From Antitrichia curtipendula (lineage: Eukaryota; Streptophyta; Bryopsida; Hypnales; Leucodontaceae): a DNA stretch of 64,000 bases. Location of the stretch: the NCBI GenBank assembly GCA_951230915.1, contig OX579636.1, positions 8,633,001 to 8,697,000 of the forward strand. The letters are read 5' to 3'. Shown here in pieces: positions 12,892 to 25,544 of this stretch. Positions within the stretch are counted from its first letter, which is position 1. Each line of letters starts with the position of its first letter. A model generated the notes under the pieces. That model saw nothing but the letters and a program-made list of their open reading frames with translations, ran no database searches and had not been told where the DNA came from. A program made the translations under genes and the position numbers.

Positions 12892-13837
12892 CCCTCACCA
12901 CCGAAGGGGACCAAAAAGTGTCCTCACATAGTTTAAGTCCAATTTGAAGTGTTGTAACTTTTGCATTTGATGTCCGAATTCAATAAAACTTGTTGGAAAG
13001 TTTGCACTCTTCTATTTTGTGGTAAAATTTTCAGATCAATCTAAGATGTACTGATTTTTTGTAAGCCAATCAAAACTCCGAGGTTCAATTTGAGTTCATC
13101 AAACTGCATTTGATGGTTGCAACTTTGGGGCTTGTGTTTCCTTCATCCAATGTTTGTTTTCAATAAAATTTGTTGGGTTATGTTCCTTGAAGTCTAGTTA
13201 TTGTGTTAAAAAATTTATGTCAATCTAAGTTGTTTTGAATGTTTGGGAGCAATTTGATGTTCGAAATCTGGACATTTTTGGATTACAGTGAACTTTGGCA
13301 GCTTGTTTCTTCTTCATACAATGTCAATTTCCAATATTTGTTTGGGGGAAAGTTGCTTATATTAGTCTAGTTTGTGTGGCTAAATTTCATATCAATCCAA
13401 GAAGTTATGAGTGATTGAGAAGCATTTTAGTACGAGGTTCAGCCTTGGATGTGTTTTTTGCAACTTTTCTTGCTATTTTTTGACATGTCAAAGCCATTTT
13501 GTAGACACAATGAGTCAATTGAATGATATTTTCTTTCACCAATGTATTTGTATGCAAGTTTTGAATCACTTTACAGTTAAATTTTTTTTCATTTGAGTAG
13601 GTTTAGAAATCGAATTTCACCTCCAAATGTATTGCTAGGAAAATTTTAGCATCTTTTTTCTATACTAAAACATTACAATCTTGCAATCTATGTGGCCAAA
13701 TTTGATTTACGTCATTTACAACACATATACTACAAGATTGTATTGTTGAAATTTTTATACCTTAGTCAAATTTTGAACTAAAACACTTTAAAAGTAATGA
13801 TGTTTTTAAATCCAGAAAGGTCTTGGTCCTTAAGGGA
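12892..13837. mobile_element. Probable degenerate TTAA-flanked element, 946 bp
   Basis: TTAA occurs at 12888-12891 and 13838-13841. The left end reads CCCTCACCACCGAAGGGGACC; the inverted right end reads TCCCTTAAGGACC. They share the CCC...GGACC plan of the family, but the match is imperfect. The interior is AT-rich with no open frame of note. Boundaries are tentative. Confidence 0.4.
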
Positions 13838-13926
13838 TTAATTGAAGGGGAGTATAGAGTATAAACATGTATAGCATTCTTAATCCTTTCTTGGAAAGAG
13901 CAAGTATAAAAAAAAACTAGTTTTAA

Positions 13927-14573
13927 ACCTTAAATGCCCAAGGCTACCAAATTTTGGTGTTGACAACACTTTGAAGTTAAATTAAACCTAATCAAGTTGC
14001 TATTTTTTATAGTTTATATTTTTGGAATTTTTTTTTTGAAGTCTAGTTTTAGCATCAAAAATCTGATTTTGAAAATAATTGATTATGATTTTTCTATTCA
14101 TGATTTTGCGCAAGGGTGTCCATTGCAATCTTGACTTTCTATAGTGTTGAAGGCTCTTGGAAATGAGCCTCCAATACACTAGATCTTGGAGAAAAAATCA
14201 CATTAGAAATTCAATTAAAAAATTGTAAAGTAGATTTTGAGAAGTCATTAATTAATTGGGGTTATGCATATTAAGTCCTTTATCTTTTTATTTTTTTGGT
14301 GACCAACTTATTAGATTTGACATGTGAAAAAAGAATTAAAATACTTCAAATTACTTTTGTAGTCTTAACACCCTCATGATCAAACATTATAATCTTTCAA
14401 TCCATAAGTGATATTGTTGTGTTTTCTTTCCCCATTTGATCCATAACATGTCTAGTTTGAATTTGTACGATTACGATTCACAAAAAACTAATTCAACTTA
14501 TCAAAATATTTTGTTGTTGTTCAACTTAGAGCAAATTTCTAGAAGTTCAAAAAAGGCCTTGGGCATTTAGGGG
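13927..14573. mobile_element. TTAA-flanked element with TIRs ending ATGCCCAAGGC
   Basis: TTAA flanks at 13923-13926 and 14574-14577. The left end ACCTTAAATGCCCAAGGC and the inverted right end CCCCTAAATGCCCAAGGCC match closely over about 18 bases. The 647-bp interior is AT-rich and non-coding. The same sub-family end (AAGTGCCCAAG) recurs in the PME-1 intron element at 51229-51412. Confidence 0.6.
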
Positions 14574-14577
14574 TTAA

Positions 14578-16840
14578 AAATGCCCCATGTTGACTACCTC
14601 AGCAGCTCATAGTTTCCGCCACCGCATTGACCATTTGACAAAGCCAATTGTTTTGTATACATTTACTGGTTGTATCCTTTGGACTATGGCATTGACTCTT
14701 GCATTGATTTTGGTTTCTAAATCCAAGTTTCTAAATCCTATCTACAACTGCATTCACACTACACAACATGGTTAGGGTTAGGTCAAAGGGAGGCTCCACT
14801 AGTTGCTTACATATCTTTGTTTAATTTTCCCACCATCTACTATCAATGAACTAATATTGTTGTTTACCTAGGAGAGAAACTCATAATTATGCCGTTCTTG
14901 TTTTCTTGTACCAAATGAGGCTAGATCATCATACATATGAGATTTCATATGCATTCATTTCTATGACATGAGATGTAAACAAGGTGAAGTCATAGTTGAT
15001 TTTTGTTTTCATCTTTTAACCTCTACATCTCTAAATGTATTCTTTCAACACTTGATTTGATTGAAAATTTGAGTTTGTACATGTATAATTATTTGTGGAA
15101 GGTTTAATGTATTACATTAAATTATTTGATACATCCATTTTTATAAGCTAAAAACTAGTGAAAAAAACAAGTCAGAATTTAAAATGAGACTAATAAGTTA
15201 TTGAAACTCCCTTTGTAATCTCTAATAAAGAAACACTAGATCTGAGATTATGTGCACAAACAAAACTCCATAACTTTAACTAAGTTCATTTTAGGATTGA
15301 TAACAATCTCTCATTGGATGCCATGACACACATGGCATTTAGTCTGGGATCTATCAAAACATGAAAGTTTCCATGTTAGACGCCACGTCATCATGTCTAA
15401 AATCATGTCATATGCTATGATGCCATGACAGTCTTTCATTCTTTTTCATAACACGGGGTTGCTATAGCATTACAATGCTCTCTTTTTAGCCCTCCATTGA
15501 GCATGGTTGACCAAGATCCCACCATTCAACATTTAGATTGCCTTTGGTCATATAAAAGTAGAGCATTATTATCAAAAATGACATCCCTCACCACTCCGGC
15601 AAGGCTTTGCATATTATTTCTTAGAATGAGGCTTTGCTTCCACATTCCTTAGTCCATAATTTGACTTCATACAAGTTTGTTGAATACCAACATGTAGAAA
15701 AAAACTTTCAACTTTCAATTGCATGCAAAGTCAATTAGGTACCCAAATACTCGATTTGAGAGCATCTGCAATGCAAACTCGGCATACAAGCCTTGTAACG
15801 GCAAATGGCGGGTCATTCTACGAGGCTCGCACAATACCATTTGTTTCTTTGGACAAATTGACCGAATGCAAAGTCGTCAATCCAAACATCAAGTGGACTT
15901 TTCTACAGTGTAGAATGAAAGAAAGAAAAGAATCTACATTAAAAAAATAAAAAAAGACTTTCCATTTTCTTGGAAACAAGGGAAGGTTGAGTTGATTAAC
16001 ATACATACCAATGCTTGAAAAGCGTTGACAATAATGACTATTCCTACAACAGGCCACCTCGCGAACCCTTCACATTTTGTAAATTAGCCACTCTTGAGTG
16101 GTTGAATACCGAAGCTATGGAATTGCAGCCCCCACTAACGGTTGCACTGGGGCGCAAATTTAATTAGAAATCAGTCTGCACTTGGCTTCAGTGCCAATAC
16201 CGGAAGCATTGCAGATGTTCTGAGGTTTAATTTGGATTCTCGCGCTACCTTCGTGTGTGAATCGTCACAAGTATCAGGCTTGCTCATCAGTGAAGAATGG
16301 TGCTGCATGTTTCAGTGCTGTCCGCAAGGCAGTGAGGAGTGAGGACTTCCCAATTTCCACAGGGATTCACTTCGAAAGGGAGCCAGATCACTGATTGCAT
16401 CTGTAGCAGGAAATCAGGCCAAAGCGGCAGTCAAAGCCTTTCCCAGCCTTACAAGGAACCACTCATGACTGATCTAAAAGAGAAGTTTGCATCGATCTTG
16501 AGGTGAAAGTCTCTCAGGGAGGCGTAACTGGACATGGTCTCTCTAGAACACTAAATCATTTTCTTTGTCGCTTCTGCTCCATTGACAGACCACCTGTACC
16601 GTATGTATATGCCTACGAGCATGTCTCCAAATGAAACATAAACGCATTTGCGGCTGGGCATCTTGTGCTCTTATTTTCTTGCAGCAAAGGTTCCTTTACT
16701 TGTGTCAAATTAAATGAAATGAAAAAATGAAAAAATGGAAAGAAGTTAAATGGGATGTATCAGATACTTGATTGAAGATTTTGTTCCTCGTAAACCACTT
16801 GCAGGAATTTCCTCGTACATTTGCGGGGAGGGTTCTGAGA
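14578..16840. other. Intergenic DNA with unassigned open fragments
   Basis: 14578-15690 is AT-rich and shows no gene. From about 15720 to 16500 composition becomes gene-like, with short plus-strand frames (15723-15950, 16142-16342). Continuing the latter through 16480 needs frame changes, as in a decayed gene or unlinked exons. I could not assign any family. 16500-16840 holds nothing recognisable. Confidence 0.35.
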
Positions 16841-17070
16841 CGTAATGCCTGATTGCGCGGGTTTTCTTGCGCAATCGGGCATTACGCATTACTCATCCAA
16901 CTTCAATTTCTCATCCTCAATTTCTCATCCTTCTGTTCGTGATTTACATCGGACAATGACTCCTCGTCGTCGGGCGTTTTGGGAAATAACAGGGCTCCTC
17001 GTCGGGCTCCACCCTCCTCATCGGCCCGTTATTTCCCAAAACACCCTCCTCCTCGGGCATTGCCCTATAC
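16841..17070 (+). repeat. Double-hairpin GC-rich repeat, copy 1
   Basis: Two stem-loops in series. Stem A pairs 16841-16858 with 16869-16886 around a 10-base loop. Stem B pairs 16976-16995 with 17024-17042 around a loop made of CCTCCTCGTCGGGC-like blocks. The same arrangement, inverted, occurs at 25545-25778 with the same loop and spacer phrases but different stem bases that still pair. No protein explains this. It is most likely a non-autonomous repeat or a structured transcript. Confidence 0.65.
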
Positions 17071-17277
17071 ATCAATGTGTGACTTCAGAAGGAAATGTTT
17101 GCAACCCCCCTTTTTCTCGAGCAATTTGAAAACAGTCTGCTATTCTTGGTAGTGAATCCGAACCTAACTTTCACCTTTCCAAGCAAGCTAACTCATCCCT
17201 TAAAAGAACATATAGATTTGTCATAAAATTTGTTTCATATATATTTGATGGGTTGGCATTAAAAGAAAAAATTTTAA

Positions 17278-17940
17278 CCCCTAAGGTTTTTGACTATGTT
17301 TTCACCCAAAAGGCTCCAAAATTGTCATTTCTTGTACAAGTACCAAATTTTAGAAAATAAATTATCTTTGAACACATATAATCATAGGATCTTGTAGTGC
17401 ACTGGTTTGAAAAGATGTGGAAAAAAATTCAGAAATTTTCACCATAGGGGGTAGATTGTTTATTACAACATTACAACCATTGGAATTGGCATTTTTCAGT
17501 TCCATAACTAAATGCTTATCAATTTAGTATCTTGAATCATTCTCTACTTCTTTCTTCTTACTATTATTTCTATATATTGTACAATTCCAAATGATCCGAA
17601 AATTTTCAAGCATATAGCCAACTTGCCTTGAAGAATGAATCCAAAGAAACGCCACCATTTTGTACATTTTTTCATACAAATGTGACCTTGTGAAGTGCAG
17701 CTACCCATTTTTTTGCAGGATTTAGTCAAGGATTTTTATCACTTTAAACGCTAATATCTTGCAATCAACACAATGAAAATTTTTGAATTTTTTTCCACAT
17801 CTTTTCAAACCAATGCACTACAAGATCCTATGGCTATATATGTTCAAAAATTATTTATTTTCTAAAATTTTGTATTTGTACTAGAAATGACAATTTTGAA
17901 GCGTTTTGCCGGTGAAAACATAGTCAAGAAACTTTAGGGG
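17278..17940. mobile_element. TTAA-flanked MITE with ~170-bp terminal inverted repeats
   Basis: TTAA at 17274-17277 and 17941-17944 bound ends CCCCTAAGG and, inverted, CCCCTAAAG. Inverted similarity continues inward for about 170 bases on each side, giving a foldback structure. The interior has no transposase. Its central and right portions are collinear with 37920-38404, so the two are members of one family. The TTAA target and CCC/GGG ends fit the piggyBac superfamily; a PIF/Harbinger-like TTA target cannot be excluded. Confidence 0.75.
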
Positions 17941-17944
17941 TTAA

Positions 17945-19380
17945 TTTCTAAAAGACCAAGATGTCTAATTTTGGCTTGATGTATTTTTTAAGTCCATTTG
18001 AATAGGTCAATTTTTTTGTTCATTTTTTTGGACCAACACATATAGTGATCTTCATTGATTCAACGTTATGAAATATAGCCTCATCTAAATTATATTTTTT
18101 ACAATATGATCAATCAAAGTGTCCCTTTTCATATATAGAATTGTTCATCTTTTAGGAATTAAACTATAATTGAGTTATATAATGAGTATTGTCAAAACAA
18201 TTTGGATGTGAAATATTTTATTGTGGTAAGTAATATGTAATAACATTTGAATTATTCATTTTTCCATTTTTTTCCATTTTTAAATTTTATTATTGATTTG
18301 CGCAGAAGTCAGAACTCCAACTGAAAGAGTCATGTTTAACTTTTGAAATCAATTTCAAATGTTATTTAGTCATATTTACTTGAATTTTAGCATGATTGGC
18401 TAATTTTTTTGAGTTTGTAAGAGTTTACAATATTGGAGTTTCATTGTAGAAGCAGCCAAAGGTTCTTATATTTTTTTTAGTACACTAAATTTATTTCAAA
18501 TACATTAACCTGCAGATTATTTTGCTAGTTCTCAAGTCAAATAAGTGATGCAAAGTATTTTTATGATGAAATTATGTCAATTTAAGAGAAAAGTGTTCAG
18601 CTATGCTTAAGATTTAGTAAAAATAGATAGTAACATTGATATTAGTAGTGTTCTTTTAAGGCAAATTGCCTCAAAAAGAAACTGGAAACTTTGAGCCTAT
18701 GGAAAAAAAAGTGGATATATGTGTTTTAAAATACCAAACTGTAATTATGGCCCAATACATTGCTATTCAAAACCTCATTTCATTTGTAGTGCAGAGCTAG
18801 TACATATAAAAATTGCATACTCAAAATTGGCCACTTTCAATTCAAGACCCCTAAAATGACATACCTAAAGAACTCAAAACCTTCTTGAAAGAAAGGTCAC
18901 ATAACCATTGGTCTCCAAACCAAAAAAACGTACTCAATATTAGAGATCATTTATGATCACCATTTCACTTTGGGTAAAACATTTTGGGATAAAAAAAAGC
19001 TTTTACTAAACTATTATTCCCCGTAAATATATAAAGTCATTTTTTCATTCTAAATTAAGAATTGGACCATTGCAATCTTAAAATAGAGCATCCAAGGACA
19101 ACCTCTCATTGTTGAATATTGTTATGGTAGCATTTTGCCTTTTATTTATATTTCAAGTTACAAACTTGTTCTAGAATATACAGAGTACGTTGCAGGTAAT
19201 GAGATTTCACATGGTTGAGTCTATAGTAGTGCAACGAGCCTCTTGCGGAGACTCTTGTTTTACCCCTGGGAAAAACATAGGAACTTTTTATTTGCTATGC
19301 AAATAAATTTATGCAAATTTTGAGTTCATATTTGCAATTAGAGGCTCCAAAAAAGTTTAGCTAGGAGGAGCATAGAGAAA
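17945..19380. other. AT-rich intergenic DNA, no gene seen
   Basis: Low-complexity AT-rich sequence with no reading frame above background and no clear repeat borders. I see nothing supportable here. Confidence 0.6.
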
Positions 19381-21990
19381 TTCAATTGCCACGGCACAAA
19401 ATAGGGAACTTTTTTTTACATTCACCCTTGGGCTGGACCTCCGCAAAAGGCTCCTTGTGCTACTATACACTCGACCATTTCATACCCTCACAAAATTGGC
19501 AAGCACCCAGGGAACAAAATCCCCGTTGCCCACATGCCACAAATCCAGAATTCCAGACACCCCAACTGAATTCTCGCCCGACCCACGTCCACTGATACCC
19601 ATCAATCTGACCAACTGCCGTCCAACACATCCGGCCCGCATACAATCAATCACTTTACTGAAAACAATCCTAAACCACATCAATTAGCTTGAAAATGCTG
19701 ACCAGGCCAAAGTCTACCTTATTCACATGGAGTTCCTTTTCACCCCCCCACAAGGAAAAACAAAAACATAAAAGAAAAAAGATCCATCAGTTCAGATGCT
19801 ACCGCAGACTCGAGCTCTAGAAAAGAGAATGCCAGCCTGCTCATGAACACTCACTACTCTCTCACTCCCAGTGAAGTTGTGCTATTTTCTTGCAAGGAAG
19901 GAATGGCCTTGAGTGGGTGACATTCTTCTAAAGTGACATTCCAATTGCAAGCTGTGTTCATGATGCTCCTCAAACTTTCATCATCATCATCATCATGTAG
20001 CTGCGGCTGTTGGAAGCAAAGAACTTGTTCCTGATGATGATGGCCCCGCCGTGATTTTCGAAATTGCTTGCAAACACAACAACGCTGAGACACACTGAGA
20101 CAGACACACTGCACACGAAATACTCTCACTACCGTAGTCTTCTGTTTTGCCGTCCGTCTTCTGAATCAAGCGAACAACACTGTTTTCTACACATTCTTGC
20201 GTATTCCCCACATCTCCACTCACCATCTTTTGCTGCCTGTTTCTTGCAATTTGGCATGGTTTCTGTTCCGTGGTGTCCTTCGAATTGACGCCTTCATATC
20301 TATGTGTGCTGGCGAGAGCTTGAGTTTTGTGAATTGGTGGTTTCTTGTGGGGGTCATTTGGCTAAAGATTCCGTACTTTCGCTCTCAATTCAGGGATTTG
20401 GGTGGTGGTGGTGGACGTGCGCCGTGACGGGGGATTGCGTGAGTTCCTGGTGGCGGGGTTTTGGTTGTGGAAGCGCAAGACGGCGGTACCGGTGGTGGAA
20501 AGGGTTGTAGGAGGAGATCGCAAAAGAGAAAATTGAAGAACAAACAGGGCGGGCAAGCGGGCGGAGAATTCGATTGCATCGGGGCAGCAAGAATTGGGAG
20601 TTTCCGTCAGGTACGCATTCCACCAAGAAAATGTAGAATCTTGTATTCCGTGTACCCGAGTTTTGAAACGGAGCCCATCCCGTCATCGTTGGTCATCTTG
20701 TCAGGGCTTGATGGACTCTTGCGTAGAGAGAGAGGATGGTTTGTCGGTTTCAAGGCTTGATGGTTTGTTTCTGAGCATTGCACCGATTCTTCTGTTTCGG
20801 CACGCAACTCCAGGTATTGCGGATCTCGATCGTCCTTGAGTTTCTCTCTCCGCTTGCTTTACGACTTCGTCTGCCAGAGGCGGCATAGCTTATTTTCTAC
20901 TCCTCGCTAGCTTTTTAGTTACGTTCCAATTCAATGCTCGTGTGCTCCAACTAATCCGTATCTTTTGGGGTGGCCCCACACGCATGACTTGTCGTGATCG
21001 AGTAGCTTTTGATGCTCTCGTTTCGTGTGGATAGAGATGGTGATGGCGACTCGTGTAGCGACCCGTGAGTGAAGACGTGGTAAGAATCGCTTTGGGAAAG
21101 ACGCCCAAGCTTAGGGGTTTAGGCCGGGCACTGGTAGTCTGTTGAAAATGGTCGTTACAATACTTGAGCCTCCTTTCCTGAGCGTGCCAGGTCGTTTGTA
21201 CACAGGGGTTTGTTGTTGTTGTTATAGGATACTATCAAGCTTTGGCGGTTTATTGATTTCATTCTTGAAAGATTCAAGATTCCTAAGGAGGATTCTGGTG
21301 GAGACGAGAATATGGTGAGTTTCTTTTTGCCAAATTGGACCTTGGAGCAGTTCTCTCATGAATTTTAATGACTGTCTGGTTCACTCATATCTAATAGAGT
21401 TTCGTTACAGTGAAAAATTCCAAGGGTCTCGGAATGTAAGAATTTGTTGCTGTTTCAGTGCCGCTCGAGGGCAATAGATCTTTCTTCAGTTGACCTCAGA
21501 GTTGCTGAAGGCTAAACCTAAAAATTGTGACCCCTTGGCTTAGTCTGTACATTTTGTTATTGTTTTCTTGATTGGACCACGGGGTTCTTTGCATGTTTAA
21601 CTCTCGCTGATTTAGACAACGTACTCTGCTGGAGTAGCATCCGAATATTATTTGAAAGGACCAATTTCCTGAAGAACACTACTAGGACATTTTCTGTCAT
21701 CTACAGTTAGATAGCATTAATCTGATTTTCTGATCGGACGAGGATGACTATCTGATTATAGTTGAATGAGCTGTAAGGCAACTTTGTTTCTGAGTAGCAG
21801 TGTGGCGTCTGGCTCCTAAATTCAAGGTCATGGTGACGGGGTCGTAATTACCTTTGCTGCCCATCACAGAATTGGCGTCTGCGGGAGAACATTAATGGCT
21901 ATGCGGCTCCTACTGTGATAAATATTCGCAGACGTTAATGGTTCAAACTGACTGCGACTGTCAGACCACGCCTCATCTGGAGCACTCGAG
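19381..21990. other. GC-richer stretch upstream of the GST-hemerythrin gene
   Basis: Many short overlapping frames on both strands (for example 20461-20760 plus, 19854-20129 minus), none with a motif I recognise. It includes simple repeats (a TCATCA run near 19978-19996, a GGTGGT run near 20401). The most likely content is the promoter and spliced 5' leader of the gene starting at 21991, and possibly a divergent transcript. Confidence 0.3.
21228..21314 (+). other. Exon-like open segment of unknown origin
   Basis: A T-rich tract ending in TAG precedes it and a good donor (ATG/GTGAGT) follows. Between them are 29 open codons with protein-like composition: an amphipathic Trp/Phe/Ile helix, then a Lys/Glu/Asp/Gly end. 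No matching coding exon was found upstream or downstream in phase with it. It may be an alternative first exon of the GST-hemerythrin gene, a leader exon, or a captured gene fragment. Confidence 0.25.
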
Positions 21991-24550
21991 ATGGGTATCT
22001 GTTGTGCAAAAGCTGCTCCGTCGAAACTAAAGGATGAAATACCGAGTTCAAAGTCATCTGCGGTTGTGCCAGCGTCGTCCTCTCCAACTTATTGTGAACC
22101 AACAACTCCGAGCCAAACAACTCCGGGTGATACAGACGCGGAGAGTAAACTTCCGAGAGTGCAGCTGATTGGAGATGCCTTGTGTCCCTTCACATTGCGT
22201 GTTTTGATTGCGTTGCAATTCAAGGTAAAGTACCTTCGCCGCTTGGTACCTTCTCATCATTAACAGAAATTGCATTTCTCAAAATTGAAAAAGGACGTAG
22301 CCTCCATTAAAAATGATTTTCCACGATAGAGGAAACACCAGAGGGACCTTAACCCATTTCCTATACCGAACCCTGTGACCCAAGCAACTCGTCTATTCAT
22401 ACTCTTGGTTGGGACTTATTAGCAAGTATGTCAGTTTGACTTGGTTATATGTCTATGACCGCGAATCTTTGAATGGAAATAGGGTTGTCTACTGTCGCTT
22501 AGGGTAGTCTAAAACCTCCCACTTTGAAATTGCACAAGAAATTCATGTATAGTGATTAAAAGTTGATCTAAAGAGTGTTGACTTTTGTACCTAAAAGTAA
22601 TTCCTCCACAACTCTATAGTGATCTTCCAATGAAAGTACACGCCTACATAGTGGTCATATTGCATAAAGTTACGCAATTAGTATCCACTATCTTAGACTT
22701 AGGTTTTGAGCTTATTGAAAGTCAGATACGAATGCTTGTGTTATTCACATGCCGTGTTCCTTACTTACAGGGTATCTTCGTGGATGCAACCTGGCTTACA
22801 CCTAGGGACTTGACCGATCTCAAGTTACTCAACGTAAGCCCGAACGGCAAATACCCTGTATTGCAGTATGGTCATCACAAACTCATTGGCTCGACAGACT
22901 TGATGCTGGATTACATTGAGGAAACCTTTCGAGATCCGTCATTGATCCCCAAACCTCTAAGTGGCGAAGTCGAGAAATGGGTAACTTTTATTCGGGATGA
23001 GTTCAGCCCTATCGTTGAACAGTTGCTCTATGATGGAAATCCCTTGGTGCAAAGAGATATGAGACCAAGTCTAGAGTCCGCCTTTGTGAAATTGGACAGT
23101 GGTAAACGGGAACATGGAAAACATGGTCGTTTCTTTTTGGGAAACCACTTTACTCTTGTAGATGTCTATCTCATTCCTACTCTTCTTTTAGTTGATATTT
23201 CTAAGTTTTTTCGTGGTATTGAGATTGGGACTGTGCACTCTCATCTGCTTACTTATAGCCGAGCGATGCATTCGTTTCCAAACTATGCTCCAGTGAGGGT
23301 CGATCTGGAATTACTAAAAGGAGCCGTGGCAAAAGTGTTGGATGAGAGGGCTCCACCGCCTCTCATAGTCATGACTGTATTACAGCACAAAAGCGTTTTG
23401 TGGCATTTGGAAAAGCTCGTCGTTCTCGCTGATGGTTTACCTGTAAATAAAATTGAGGTTGAAGTAGGCGAGTCTGGAAGACGGGGACCAGGGAAACAGC
23501 TGCAGCGGCTTTGGAAGGTGTATGGACGTCTAGTGGACTTGATGCAAGAACATGCACAAATGGAAGAAAGGGTCATTTTCTTTGCAATAGACTCCACAGA
23601 GGAAGGTAAGTATTGAAAAAAAATCTTTACGAATTAAGTTCTATGGCTTAAGTTCACCCCAATCTTCCCGTTGTTCAAGCTTGATTATCAAGTAGCCCAC
23701 TTGAAGCAAGCAAAAGGTGACTTGACAGTTGCATGTCCACGCTTCAGGAATGAGCGAATCAGCTCTCTCAGATCATGCGCGAGACCTCCCTATAATGAAT
23801 GGCATTCGCGAGGACATAAAGGGCGTAATGGCATTGGAGCAAGGGTGCGCTGACCATCTGGATGCTTTGCAAGCTCTTGCTGCTCGATTGGCTGCTTACC
23901 AAGTGAGCATCTGTCAACACCTCATGCATCTCTGTTGCTTTTACCACAACTGGGCAAGCTGTGTCTAGCCTTCGGCTTATCCTTGATGTGATCTGAAGGT
24001 TTGGGATCTTGGTTGTTTGATAATCTGCTACATCTACTGGAATGACTGAAATAAATTACTTGCAGTGCTAATCTTGAGTGGAAGACTCTTGAAATCTTGC
24101 ATTGTGCCTGTGGAGTTGCCTGCAAGGTCAGTCTACAGCGTTTTTGAAATAGATGTAGGATTTAATTATACTCAATCATGGGTATTGCCTTTGCAGAAGA
24201 ACGTTGTGGAACACTTCCATGAAGAAGAGAGGGATCTGTTACCGCAACTGAATATAGCCGACCTTGGAAGGAAGATGCAGGAGGAAATGGTGACCCAGTG
24301 TTATGCGGTTATGGAGGAGTCTCATGGGAGGCTATTGCCATTCTTTCTTCAAGGGATACAGCCTCATGAAGTGTGTCAGTATCTTGGACTCTTCCAAAAG
24401 GCATTTGAGGGAGGAAAGAGCCAAATTTTTACAAGAATGTCTTTCTGCTTAAAGAATGCAGACGAGGAGTTCAAAGACGTTTGTAAATTGGCGCAAGAAA
24501 GGATTGCAGAACTCATTGCTTCTGCCAATGACGAGGTTGCTGGGTCGTGA
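21991..24550 (+). CDS. Glutathione S-transferase fused to hemerythrin-like domain (GSTH class)
   Basis: Four exons (21991-22224, 22771-23605, 23748-23902, 24197-24550) join in phase to 525 residues. The protein starts MGICC, a classic N-myristoylation plus palmitoylation signal, followed by a Ser/Pro/Thr-rich linker. A thioredoxin-fold GST N-domain follows (about 56-128) with a CPFT motif (Cys65), as in Cys-type GSTs such as lambda and DHAR. It includes a cis-Pro segment GKYPVL and the ST(D) glutathione-contact pair. The helical GST C-domain spans about 130-255. From about 270 to 500 there is a hemerythrin-like helical bundle with His284 and His290, a later EHFHEEER helix and an EESHGRLLPFF helix as candidate metal ligands. 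Such GST-hemerythrin fusions form a class described in mosses; the role is presumably redox or iron/oxygen related and membrane-tethered. A short extra exon near 24090-24127 is possible. The start was chosen for the acylation signal. Confidence 0.8.
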
Positions 24551-25544
24551 CAAGCGCCAGATGCTTCAGCACTGGCATGGGTGTCTCGTATTATACCTAA
24601 AATCAACACAACTTGGGGGGTGTTTTTACTTAGGTCTGGGCTTGGTGGATGCAATGCCCATACAAGGTCTCTATCCAATGCTATTATCACTGAGGTGATA
24701 GCGGGTCAATGATATGGTCTTGTGCTGGTCTGCTCTGTCGATACTTGTTGACAATGGTGAAGTATTTCATGAGGTCTTTGTAGAATCTTCCATGTCTTTT
24801 TGTACACAAGTAGACCCAGATTGGCAGAGCATCTGTGGTCATCCTAGAGTAAATGTACATTAGAGTGTAGAAATAGGTCCTGCTTGGGAGAATAACATGG
24901 TTCACAATCTCATAGTCCTATACATTCCATTATTTGTTGGTTCCGTGATGGTTCATAATGTAAGAAACCATAAAGTCTCCCTCATGTGGAAAGCAGGGCT
25001 ATGTTAGCCAGGGTTATCTAGTACTGTACAGTACCCTTGCATAATGATACGTACATCCACTTTTGCCATTCAAAACAACTTTGCATACTATAAAGTTTTA
25101 TTGGTATTTTTCTTTTTGCATAAATAATATTAAATTCTTGTGCAATTCCAATGAAGCGTACCAAATTTGGGTTTAAAAAAAGCAAAACTCCATTTTTGGT
25201 GAATTTTTTCTCTTAAAATTCATGATTTTACATGATAATTGATTGAAACACATTGGTGAAGAATTTTTTTAATTTGATTGCATAGATATGTAGGAAACTT
25301 CTATACGCACATCTTTCAAATAAAAAAACACCCCATTGAGTAACAAAAATATGATCTATGAGGAGCTTAATGTGGCTGGGTGATATTGGGGCTGCCCATG
25401 TAGAGTTTGGGCTCCTCCTATGTCGAAGTTATAGCTGGTCACCATTGTCGTTGCAAACATGGGATGCATCCTTGCAGTATCTGTAAGGTTGTGTTCTGTT
25501 CAAGGCATCTTTATACAAATCTAGCCCTGCAAATTTCATAATGA
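24551..25544. other. 3' flank and intergenic DNA
   Basis: Presumed 3' untranslated region of the GST-hemerythrin gene, then AT-rich intergenic sequence. Short frames at 24687-24905 and 25429-25644 (minus) have no recognisable features. Confidence 0.4.

Noticed and set aside
17274..17944. Classification as a Tourist (PIF/Harbinger) MITE with TTA duplication
   Set aside because: Not fully excluded, but the symmetric ends start CCCC right after a complete TTAA on both sides, and another member carries a piggyBac-like end, so the TTAA reading is simpler.
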